11,938 nucleotides of DNA, from contig CALBDW010000134.1 of NCBI GenBank assembly GCA_937927435.1, forward strand, positions 1 through 11,938, given 5' to 3'. Source of the DNA: an uncultured Bdellovibrionales bacterium (GTDB lineage Bacteria > Bdellovibrionota > Bdellovibrionia > Bdellovibrionales > JAMPXM01). The notes below the pieces were generated by a model that was not told where the DNA came from, did not search any database, and saw nothing but the letters and a program-made list of their open reading frames with translations. The first letter of the stretch is position 1; each line of letters opens with the position of its first letter. The translations under genes were made by a program, and so were the position numbers. Shown here in pieces: positions 1-6,136 of this stretch.

Positions 1-2
1 TT

Positions 3-1871
3 GAGAAGAACCCGAAACTCCACACGGTACCGGCCGTTGAAAAGGCCACGCGAAGAGAGGGGGCGCGGAGCGGAGTCCGTTTGACGAAACCAGCCGACAA
101 GGTCTTGGCCTGGATCCGCTACTTGGAAGAGCTCGCCACGAAAGCTCAGAACGATCCTCGAATGCGCGAAGCGGTTTTCGGAGTCTTCCATCGGCAGTAC
201 GTGATGAAACCGGAAGATGTTCCCGAAAGCCACTTCGAGTTCCGTAAAAGGGTAGCTCGCGAGCGTGGGCATGGGAACATCGAGCTTACACCCGAGATGA
301 GGCGCGAAATCGTTGATACGATCATCGCCGATCAGAAGCGGTCGCTCGATACATGGATCACTTACATGCTTTCGCCCGATACGTTCATGTATCCGATGTG
401 GGTGAAGTACTGGATGGTCACCGGCGTGGCGAAACTCTCGAGATTCAATGCCCAAGACGGAACCTTCGGTCACCGTTCAAAGGAAACGGTGGCACCCTTT
501 CCGGAACTGAACCGTGAAGCTTTGGCTTACGTGGTGGACGCGATCGTGAGGCACGTGGAGGGCAAGGATCTTTCGTCGATTCAGGATCCGAAGCTCATCG
601 ATCTCCTGCCTGGCTCTCACTTCGGAAAAATGTACGCCCACGCCCTTGTGAAGGCCGGGACGGGAAAGGGGCAGCGTTTCTTTACCAACGAAGGGCGGTG
701 GGTTGTTTATAAGCGCGGCTCCGATCCGATTCCGCTGGTAAAATCCTTGGAGGGCCAAAACACGGGGTGGTGTACGGCCGGCGAGCAGACAGCGAGAGAC
801 CAATTGGCGCGCGGAGACTTCTATGTTTATTACAGCTTCGATTCGAAAGGTCTCCCGAGTGTTCCTCGTGTCGCGATCCGAATGGAGGGCGAGAAAATAG
901 CGGAAGTGCGAGGCGTTGGGCCCGAACAGAACTTGGATGCGCAAATCAGCTCCAGCGAGGTGGTGAGAAAAAAACTCGAAGAGTTCGGCTCGGAAGGCGA
1001 GCGTTATTTTAAGAAAGAAGCGCATATGAAGAAGCTCTCGTCGATTGAGCGAAAAATGAAGCTCAATCAAGAGCTGACAAAAGAAGAGCTCGTGTTTCTA
1101 TATGAAATAAACGAGAGAATTGAAGGTTTCGGGCAGGAACGTGACCCTCGGATTGAAGAGCTGAAAGCTTTGCGGGATTTGAAATCCGACCTTTTCACGA
1201 TTTACGAGGGGAAATACCGGAAAGAGGAAATTTCGTTGACAGCCGAGGAGGCTTTAAGCGGCCGGGCGAAGCTCCACTACGGGAATTTGGATCTGAGCCA
1301 TATCCGTTCGGCGGAGGGACTCATACTCCCTGAAAAGATTCTGGGCAACCTGGATCTCGGAGGACTGAAGTCGGCCGAAGGGTTGAAACTTCCGGAAAAA
1401 GTCGGTGGCCTTCTGAATCTTGGGGATCTCAAGTCGGCCGAGGGGCTTCGTTTGCCGAGAGAGATCGGAGGCGGACTTGATCTCTCGGGCCTGCGTTCGG
1501 CCGCGGGGCTCGAGTTTCCGGCGAAAATCGGTGGGAGTCTCGACCTCGGTGGGCTGACGAGCGCGAAGGGTCTGCAACTTCCGAAAGAAATCGGGGGCAA
1601 TCTCGATCTGGGCGCTCTCGTTTCGGCAAGCGACCTAAAGCTGCCGGGAAGAGTCGGGGGTCATGTCAATCTTCGAAGACTCACATCGGCGCAGGGCCTG
1701 GAGTGGCCGAAGCAACTTGGAGCCGGGATCGAGCTTCAAAGTCTGAGGTCATTAAAAGGCGTTCAGCTTCCTGCACCCGAGCGGATCGCGGGGCGCATTC
1801 ACGTATTGAGACTCGATCATCGGGACGTTTCTCAGCTCAAGGAGAAGGGCTATCAAGTTCTCGATTACTGA
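3..1871 (+). CDS. Protein of unknown function with GWCTA motif and C-terminal 21-residue leucine-rich repeats (5' end probably outside window)
   Basis: The function is not known to me. The frame is open to the left edge, so the true start may lie upstream. A TTG at 81 with GGAG at 72-75 (5-base gap) is an alternative start giving 596 residues, and the residue numbers here use it. The N-terminal half is predicted soluble, with aromatic-rich helices around residues 90-120 (including a PMWVKYW stretch). A Gly-Trp-Cys-Thr-Ala motif follows at about 229-233, then GDFYVYYS. This resembles the Trp-Cys-Thr-Ala signature of PcfJ-like phage and plasmid proteins. Residues 300-390 are charged and helical. 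From about residue 401 there are eight 21-residue repeats of the type G-x-L-D-L-x-x-L-x-S-A-x-G-L-x-L-P. From memory, proteins with this layout are common in candidate-phyla-radiation bacteria. No signal peptide or transmembrane segment is evident after TTG 81. The gene converges with its right neighbour, so it is not in that operon. It is certainly coding; its role is open. Confidence 0.85.
   Translation, partial: EKNPKLHTVPAVEKATRREGARSGVRLTKPADKVLAWIRYLEELATKAQNDPRMREAVFGVFHRQYVMKPEDVPESHFEFRKRVARERGHGNIELTPEMRREIVDTIIADQKRSLDTWITYMLSPDTFMYPMWVKYWMVTGVAKLSRFNAQDGTFGHRSKETVAPFPELNREALAYVVDAIVRHVEGKDLSSIQDPKLIDLLPGSHFGKMYAHALVKAGTGKGQRFFTNEGRWVVYKRGSDPIPLVKSLEGQNTGWCTAGEQTARDQLARGDFYVYYSFDSKGLPSVPRVAIRMEGEKIAEVRGVGPEQNLDAQISSSEVVRKKLEEFGSEGERYFKKEAHMKKLSSIERKMKLNQELTKEELVFLYEINERIEGFGQERDPRIEELKALRDLKSDLFTIYEGKYRKEEISLTAEEALSGRAKLHYGNLDLSHIRSAEGLILPEKILGNLDLGGLKSAEGLKLPEKVGGLLNLGDLKSAEGLRLPREIGGGLDLSGLRSAAGLEFPAKIGGSLDLGGLTSAKGLQLPKEIGGNLDLGALVSASDLKLPGRVGGHVNLRRLTSAQGLEWPKQLGAGIELQSLRSLKGVQLPAPERIAGRIHVLRLDHRDVSQLKEKGYQVLDY
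1281..1784 (+). repeat. Eight tandem 63-base units encoding 21-residue leucine-rich repeats
   Basis: The units begin at 1281, 1344, 1407, 1470, 1533, 1596, 1659 and 1722, all in frame with no insertion or deletion. Each encodes roughly G-(N/S/G)-L-D-L-(G/S)-x-L-x-S-A-x-G-L-x-L-P-x-(K/E)-(I/V)-G. The first six units are the most alike. The last two drift: Arg-Arg appears in unit 7, and Ala-Gly-Ile-Glu-Leu with Leu-Lys-Gly-Val in unit 8. This looks like a capping region of a solenoid. The DNA of the units has diverged at many codon positions, so the array is not a recent slippage product. A regular beta-solenoid or LRR-like surface is inferred. Confidence 0.85.
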
Positions 1872-1882
1872 GAAAAACTCGA

Positions 1883-3157
1883 CTACTCCCACGTTTGGCC
1901 TTGGTCGTTCGTAACCACCGTGACGAGATATTCTTCGCCGATTCCGAGCTTCAGCTTCACCTTCTTCCCCTCGCTGTCTTCCGGATGAATTTCGTGAATT
2001 TGGATTTTTTGTGCGGAGAGGTTTGGATAGCGTTTCAACGCGGCGATGAGCTTGTCCCAGCGAATCCACTGCTCGAACGTTTCGCCATGGTCCTCGCTCA
2101 GATAAGGGCCGACAAAGACGATCCCGGAGCTTGAGATCGCGATCGGAAAATTCTTGTCGTGAAATTGGGGGATTTTCGTCCATTTTCTGCCGTCGGTCGT
2201 GCGATAGATCCCTTGAGCCGAGGCGAACTTAAGAGAGTTGACAGCCGGGCTTGAAGCCATATCGAAGAGCTTGCGTTTGAAGAGCTCGGATGTCGTCAGT
2301 TCCTCTTTAACGGCATGATTTTTTTCTTCTTCGGCGAGTTCGTGCATGGGCCACCAGATGCCGCCGAGGTCGGAAAGTGTGGCGTAGCCCCAGCGAAGGG
2401 ATTGCGAGGCAATGATTTTAAGACGCGCTCCGCTCGATACATGGGTGGCGATATCCGAATAGGGCAGGGGCGCGGATTTCATCGGAACATGGTCGTTCAG
2501 AGCGTGTGCGGCGCTCGTACCAAGATCTTGGGCCGTGACGGCGTCCGCTTTTTTTATGAAGCCGTTTGATTCGCGGACTCTCACTTCGAACCACCCTTCG
2601 CGTTCTTTTATGACGGGCATGATGGTCGGAGTCGTGATGGTGCGAATCACGCGTCCCTTTGCACCTGGTAGGGCATAAACCAACGTGCGGGGTTTCACGA
2701 AGATTTTTTCGGGTGGGCCGTCGGTGACGGGCAAAAGCGATTCGCTGTTGATCCATGACTCGCGGGTCGCTCCGTCGGTTTGGAAGCGGACAAGCGCCCA
2801 CGACCCTTTTTGTGACACGATCTGCACCCGGGTTCCCTTAGTGACGAGCGCTTGCTCGATGGAATCAAGAAGGGCGTCCGAACGGACGGGAACCGTTTCT
2901 TTGAGAATCGCGTGGTTGACGAGTTTGAGCGCGGTGACGAGATCGCTTTCCGGAAGCCACCCGTAATGTTTATCGGGGGTTCTTACACGGAACCAATTTT
3001 GCGCCTGGATCTTCCTTGTCCGGCTTTCAAGGATGTTTCGTTTGTAATGTCCGGAAGGAAACCGGCTCTCGATGTTCAAATAAACCGGCACGGCGAAGGC
3101 AGACTGGATGCCGAGAAACAAGACCAACGAAGAAATCATCCAAGCTGTTTGACGCAT
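1883..3157 (-). CDS. Exported protein with multiple bacterial SH3-like modules and C-terminal BNR-like repeats
   Basis: The product is 424 residues from the ATG at 3157. A GTG directly before it (3158-3160) is an equally placed alternative, and neither has a clear ribosome binding site. The N-terminus is a signal peptide: Arg near the start, a hydrophobic core at about 6-18, and an AFA-type cleavage site at about 20-22. Three to four SH3-like modules follow at roughly 25-73, 84-143, 152-205 and perhaps 222-275. The first three end in the typical Gly-Trp-Leu, Ser-Trp-Ile or Gly-Phe-Ile motif before a short acidic or Ser-containing turn. The C-terminal third has three BNR-like S/T-x-D-x-G-x-T-W/F motifs at about 320-326, 354-361 and 416-423, the last ending the protein. 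Bacterial SH3 modules often bind cell wall, so a periplasmic or surface role is inferred. No catalytic motif was recognised. The stop lies 11 bases from the convergent neighbour's stop. Confidence 0.85.
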   Translation of the reverse strand: MRQTAWMISSLVLFLGIQSAFAVPVYLNIESRFPSGHYKRNILESRTRKIQAQNWFRVRTPDKHYGWLPESDLVTALKLVNHAILKETVPVRSDALLDSIEQALVTKGTRVQIVSQKGSWALVRFQTDGATRESWINSESLLPVTDGPPEKIFVKPRTLVYALPGAKGRVIRTITTPTIMPVIKEREGWFEVRVRESNGFIKKADAVTAQDLGTSAAHALNDHVPMKSAPLPYSDIATHVSSGARLKIIASQSLRWGYATLSDLGGIWWPMHELAEEEKNHAVKEELTTSELFKRKLFDMASSPAVNSLKFASAQGIYRTTDGRKWTKIPQFHDKNFPIAISSSGIVFVGPYLSEDHGETFEQWIRWDKLIAALKRYPNLSAQKIQIHEIHPEDSEGKKVKLKLGIGEEYLVTVVTNDQGQTWE

Positions 3158-3283
3158 CACAGTTTAGTCTGAAGCCGAGGGGGTGAGAGGCCAAGACCAG
3201 ATTAATTGATGCAATTGGTCGGAATCGCTCTCTCGGAACGGGCCTGCTGGACCCGTAATTGGTCCTAGGTTAGGGTCAATGTG
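3158..3283. other. Divergent intergenic region with dyads and an 8-base direct repeat
   Basis: This region separates two divergently transcribed genes for exported proteins. It holds an inverted repeat AATTG-ATG-CAATT at 3204-3216. Around that is a wider imperfect dyad of GACCA (3195-3199) and TGGTC (3216-3220). The octamer AATTGGTC occurs at 3213-3220 and again at 3257-3264. GACCC at 3250-3254 pairs with GGGTC at 3273-3277. These could be operator sites for a shared regulator, but no convincing -35/-10 pair is visible on either strand. AGGG at 3272-3275 is a plausible ribosome binding site for the ATG at 3284 (8-base gap). Confidence 0.35.
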
Positions 3284-4354
3284 ATGACCGCGAAGACCCT
3301 GAAGAGTTTCATTTTCGTCGCTCTCGTATCGTTGTTGGCTCAGCCGAGCCGCGCCGTCGAAGAGAGTATTGGCACGCTGAAGCTTTCGGATCTCTTTCTG
3401 GAACCTGGGTTTAAATATGTCGAATTCCGCGGGGGTGAATTTCAGCTCGGAAACTCTTATGTCGCCGTCGCATGGGAACGCGATGATAGGCTTTCGGCTG
3501 TCTTCAAGATCGGGTCAAAGCGGCTGATCGGTGTTCCTTCACGTTACGCGCCGGAAGCTTCCGAGGATGAGATCGGAATTATCGAAGGTTATGCGCAGCT
3601 CGATTCGGCTTATGGGCGCATTCGGTTAGGGCTCATTCCGATTCATTTCGGCCTCGAAGGAGGAGACGTCGAGTCCGATTTGGATTTTCGGCGGAGCCTC
3701 ATGTATCAAACGCGGTTTCTCAATCTGCGCGATATCGGCTTGAGCTATCGCATCGCGGTTAACGGCTTTTTTTCCGAGTGGGCGGTTCATAACGGCGAAG
3801 GCGGTGCCGAGCGCGATTATGAAACCTGGTTTACAGGAAACTGGGGGTGGGAAAACGGTCGGACCTTCCGTGTTGGTATTTCGGGAACGGCGGGGCGTAC
3901 GAATCCGAAATCAACCGATCCCGGTGGCGCTGATAGCGGCAAGACGACGGGTTTTCGAAGCGACGAACAGGCGCGGTTGAGAGTGGCCAATGTTTTTCTC
4001 AGATGGGCGCCTCACCCTGTTCGTATTGGCCTCGAAGCGACAGCGGGAGACACGTTCCAAGGCGATGACGTGATGAAGTTCCGGGCGGCGCATTTAGACT
4101 TCGATTGGCGCTGGAGCGAGTGGTTAAGCCTGCTGGTGCGTTACGACGTGTTGAATCCGCGCAACGACGTGGATAACGCGGAGATTACGGAATATACGGC
4201 CGGCATCGCGATTCGGAGCCGGTACGAGAATTCGGTTCTCTACGTTTTCGGCACCAAGAGGGTCCAAAAAAATGTCTCGCCGGATATCCACACGGGTATG
4301 ATTGTTTGGGACATCACCCCGATTGTTTCGTCAGAGAGAAGCCGCGCTCTTTGA
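3284..4354 (+). CDS. Probable outer-membrane beta-barrel (porin-like) protein
   Basis: The product is 356 residues from the ATG at 3284, chosen because AGGG lies 8 bases upstream. The preceding GTG at 3281 is in frame and possible. Residues 1-24 form a signal peptide with Lys near the start, a hydrophobic core FIFVALVSLLA, and a probable cut after Ser-Arg-Ala. The mature chain has no long hydrophobic helix. It instead has many alternating polar and aromatic stretches, for example around GFKYVEFRGGEFQLG, GRIRLGLIPIHFGLEGG, VRIGLEATAGDTF and LDFDWRWSEWLSLLVRY. These are interspersed with short Asp/Gly-rich turns, as in outer-membrane barrels that resemble phosphate-selective porins. The C-terminus (about VWDITPI then a polar tail) lacks the classic terminal Phe. 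The substrate is unknown. It precedes the acyl-CoA operon on the same strand but is separated by 108 bases containing a possible promoter. The barrel call is inferred from pattern only. Confidence 0.75.
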   Translation: MTAKTLKSFIFVALVSLLAQPSRAVEESIGTLKLSDLFLEPGFKYVEFRGGEFQLGNSYVAVAWERDDRLSAVFKIGSKRLIGVPSRYAPEASEDEIGIIEGYAQLDSAYGRIRLGLIPIHFGLEGGDVESDLDFRRSLMYQTRFLNLRDIGLSYRIAVNGFFSEWAVHNGEGGAERDYETWFTGNWGWENGRTFRVGISGTAGRTNPKSTDPGGADSGKTTGFRSDEQARLRVANVFLRWAPHPVRIGLEATAGDTFQGDDVMKFRAAHLDFDWRWSEWLSLLVRYDVLNPRNDVDNAEITEYTAGIAIRSRYENSVLYVFGTKRVQKNVSPDIHTGMIVWDITPIVSSERSRAL

Positions 4355-4377
4355 CCGGTCGTAAGCGTTCGTATTAT
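4351..4377 (+). promoter_or_regulatory. Candidate sigma-70 promoter for the hbd-ech-icmF-pcp operon
   Basis: TTGACC at 4351-4356 matches five of six consensus -35 bases, and TATTAT at 4372-4377 matches five of six -10 bases. The 15-base spacer is shorter than the optimal 17. The -35 overlaps the stop codon (4352-4354) of the upstream barrel gene. Transcription would start near 4384 and leave a leader of about 80 bases. Matches this short can arise by chance. Confidence 0.35.
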
Positions 4378-4391
4378 ACCGTCTCCCGGGC

Positions 4392-4408
4392 CGCAATTTT
4401 TGATTGCG
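4392..4408 (+). promoter_or_regulatory. Perfect 6-bp hairpin in the leader of the hbd operon
   Basis: CGCAAT at 4392-4397 and ATTGCG at 4403-4408 form a perfect stem around a five-base T-rich loop. It is not followed by a T-tract, so it is unlikely to be a Rho-independent terminator. Its position just after the candidate promoter suggests an operator or leader structure. This is inference. Confidence 0.25.
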
Positions 4409-4450
4409 CGCTGCACTAGATCAGCTAATTTTCAAGCCTATTAATTCATC

Positions 4451-4456
4451 GAGGAG
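4451..4456 (+). promoter_or_regulatory. Ribosome binding site that fixes the hbd start
   Basis: GAGGAG sits six bases before the ATG at 4463. An in-frame TTG at 4457 directly abuts this site and so cannot be the start it serves. The ATG start also gives 282 residues, the normal length of the family. Confidence 0.8.
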
Positions 4457-4462
4457 TTGCAA

Positions 4463-5311
4463 ATGCAAATTCAGACGATCGGTGTCGTTGGCGGCGGACA
4501 AATGGGTAACGGGATCGCCCAAGTGGCGGCTTCTGTCGGCTTTCAAGTGCGTCTCATGGATATCTCAACGGCGGCTTTGGAGAAGGCGCTGGCCACGATT
4601 TCCTCGAGTTGCGATCGCCTGATTAAGAAAGAAAAAATGACGGAAGCGCAAAAGAAAGAGCTTCTTGAGCGCATCCAGACGACGACCGATATGAATGCGC
4701 TCCAAGATTGCGATGTCGTCATTGAGGCGGCGACCGAAAACGTCGATCTGAAACTCAAAATCTTCGCCGAGCTCGATGAAATCGTGAAGAAAGGCGCGAT
4801 CCTCTGCACGAACACTTCGTCGATCTCGATTACGAAAATCGCGGCCGCCACGAAACGACCTGAGCTGGTCGCCGGCATGCATTTCATGAACCCCGTGCCG
4901 ATCATGCAACTCGTTGAAGGAATCCGCGGCATGCAAACATCGGACGAAACCTTCAAAACGGTCCGCGCGCTTGCAGAGAAAATGGGTAAAACCTTCGTCG
5001 AAGGCCGCGATATGCCGGGTTTCATCGTGAACCGCATTCTCATGCCGATGATTAACGAAGCCTTCTATGCTCTTTACGAAGGGATCGCCGACGCGAAATC
5101 GATCGACGAAGCTATGAAACTCGGAACGAACCAACCGATGGGACCGCTGACACTCGCGGACTTCATCGGTCTCGATACGTGCCTTGCGATCATGAACGTG
5201 CTTCACGAAGGACTTGGTGACACGAAATACCGTCCGTGCCCGCTGCTTGTGAAATACGTTGAAGCCGGCTGGCTGGGACGTAAAACGGGCCGTGGTGTCT
5301 ACACCTATTGA
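4463..5311 (+). CDS. hbd: (S)-3-hydroxybutyryl-CoA dehydrogenase
   Basis: This cytoplasmic enzyme oxidises (S)-3-hydroxybutyryl-CoA to acetoacetyl-CoA with NAD(P), or runs in reverse. The product is 282 residues, the standard single-domain-pair length. The N-terminal Rossmann fold shows GxGxxG as G10-G-G12-Q-M-G15, with Asp33 ending the second strand. The expected catalytic residues are all present by family alignment: Ser119 in NTSSIS, His140 in GMHFMNPVP, Glu152 in VEGIRG, and Asn190 in GFIVNRILMP. The C-terminal domain carries the family motif around MGPLTLADFIGLD (about 226-238) and ends in the usual LGRKTGRGVYTY. It is the first gene of a tight run with crotonase, icmF and pcp; the gap to the next gene is 18 bases. 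Downstream thiolase and upstream acyl-CoA dehydrogenase are not in the window. The exact acyl chain preference cannot be read from sequence, but context favours the C4 substrate. Confidence 0.95.
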   Translation: MQIQTIGVVGGGQMGNGIAQVAASVGFQVRLMDISTAALEKALATISSSCDRLIKKEKMTEAQKKELLERIQTTTDMNALQDCDVVIEAATENVDLKLKIFAELDEIVKKGAILCTNTSSISITKIAAATKRPELVAGMHFMNPVPIMQLVEGIRGMQTSDETFKTVRALAEKMGKTFVEGRDMPGFIVNRILMPMINEAFYALYEGIADAKSIDEAMKLGTNQPMGPLTLADFIGLDTCLAIMNVLHEGLGDTKYRPCPLLVKYVEAGWLGRKTGRGVYTY

Positions 5312-5329
5312 CCGCCGGAGGAGCGTGGC

Positions 5330-6127
5330 ATGGAACTTCCGAAAACCGAACCTGTCATCCTGAAGCTTGAAGGCTCGACGTTGATTGCGACAATCCAGCG
5401 TCCTGAGGCGATGAACGCCTTGAACGCGGCCGTGATGAACGGCTTAAGAACGCTTGTCGATTGGCTTGCGACGCCTGCGGCCGCTCAAGTCCGAGCGCTC
5501 ATCATCACGGGTGCCGGCGAAAAGGCGTTTGTGGCCGGGGCCGATATCAAGGAGTTTGAAACCATGACTCCGGCGGGGGCGGGGGAGTTTGCGAGCGCGG
5601 GACAAGCCCTTTTTACGAAGCTTGAGGAGCTACCGATCCCGGTTGTCGCCGCCGTGAACGGTTTCGCATTGGGAGGGGGCCTTGAGCTCGCGCTGGCTTG
5701 CGACTTCATTTACGCTTCTGAAAACGCGAAATTCGGTCTCCCGGAATGTACACTCGGCCTCATGCCTGGGTACGGTGGAACAGTTCGGTTACCCCGTCGG
5801 GTCGGGGTCGGTCGCGCAAGAGAAATGACGTTCACTGGCGCGATGATCACGGCCGAGGAGGCTTTGCGGATTGGGCTTGCGAACAAGGTTGTTCCCCAGG
5901 CCGACCTTTTAAATGCCGCGCTTGAGACCTGCAAAACGATCGCAAGCCGCGCTCCGCTCGCCGTCGCTCGCATCAAAAAATCGATCCATGAAGGTATGAA
6001 CATGTCGGAAACTCAAGCGAGCGCTCTCGAAGCCCGGCTCTTCGGGGAGCTTTTCGCTACCGAGGATAAGGCCGAAGGCGTTCGCGCATTTATCGAGAAA
6101 AGAAAGCCCGTCTTTTCGGGTAAGTAA
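5330..6127 (+). CDS. Enoyl-CoA hydratase (crotonase family)
   Basis: This enzyme hydrates trans-2-enoyl-CoA, probably crotonyl-CoA here, to (S)-3-hydroxyacyl-CoA in the cytoplasm. The product is 265 residues, within the family norm. The start is fixed by a strong GGAGGAG at 5317-5323, six bases before the ATG. The oxyanion-hole segments are AGADIKEF (about 69-76) and GFALGGGLELALACD (111-125). Both catalytic glutamates of true hydratases are present: Glu119 in GGGLELA and Glu139 in FGLPECTLGLMPGYGGT. This separates it from crotonase-fold members that have lost one. The C-terminal helix region ends with the usual F-x-E-K-R-K-P motif. It sits between hbd and icmF, with nine bases to icmF. It therefore links n-butyryl-CoA oxidation, after dehydrogenation, to the hbd step. 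Confidence 0.95.
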   Translation: MELPKTEPVILKLEGSTLIATIQRPEAMNALNAAVMNGLRTLVDWLATPAAAQVRALIITGAGEKAFVAGADIKEFETMTPAGAGEFASAGQALFTKLEELPIPVVAAVNGFALGGGLELALACDFIYASENAKFGLPECTLGLMPGYGGTVRLPRRVGVGRAREMTFTGAMITAEEALRIGLANKVVPQADLLNAALETCKTIASRAPLAVARIKKSIHEGMNMSETQASALEARLFGELFATEDKAEGVRAFIEKRKPVFSGK

Positions 6128-6136
6128 GAGAGAGCA

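Noticed and set aside
477..1070. 197-residue open frame on the - strand inside the left-edge gene
   Set aside because: It lies opposite a clearly coding frame with recognisable protein motifs. Its own translation shows no family features or plausible start context.
1254..1600. Two overlapping - strand open frames with a repetitive, Arg/Pro/Ser-rich translation
   Set aside because: They are the antisense shadow of the 63-base repeat array, which keeps other frames open by its regularity.
1872..1882. Shared bidirectional terminator between the convergent stops
   Set aside because: Only 11 bases separate the stops and no stem-loop with a T-tract is visible there or in the adjacent coding ends.
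4355..4462. Cobalamin riboswitch upstream of the B12-dependent operon
   Set aside because: The gap is only 108 bases, shows no B12-box-like conserved core, and holds just a small simple hairpin.
4404..4622. 72-residue + strand open frame overlapping the hbd start
   Set aside because: It has no ribosome binding site, conflicts with the strong hbd start, and its translation is low-information.
4565..5206. 213-residue open frame on the - strand inside hbd
   Set aside because: The + strand encodes a complete hydroxyacyl-CoA dehydrogenase with all catalytic residues; the antisense product is His/Arg/Phe-rich with no recognisable motif.
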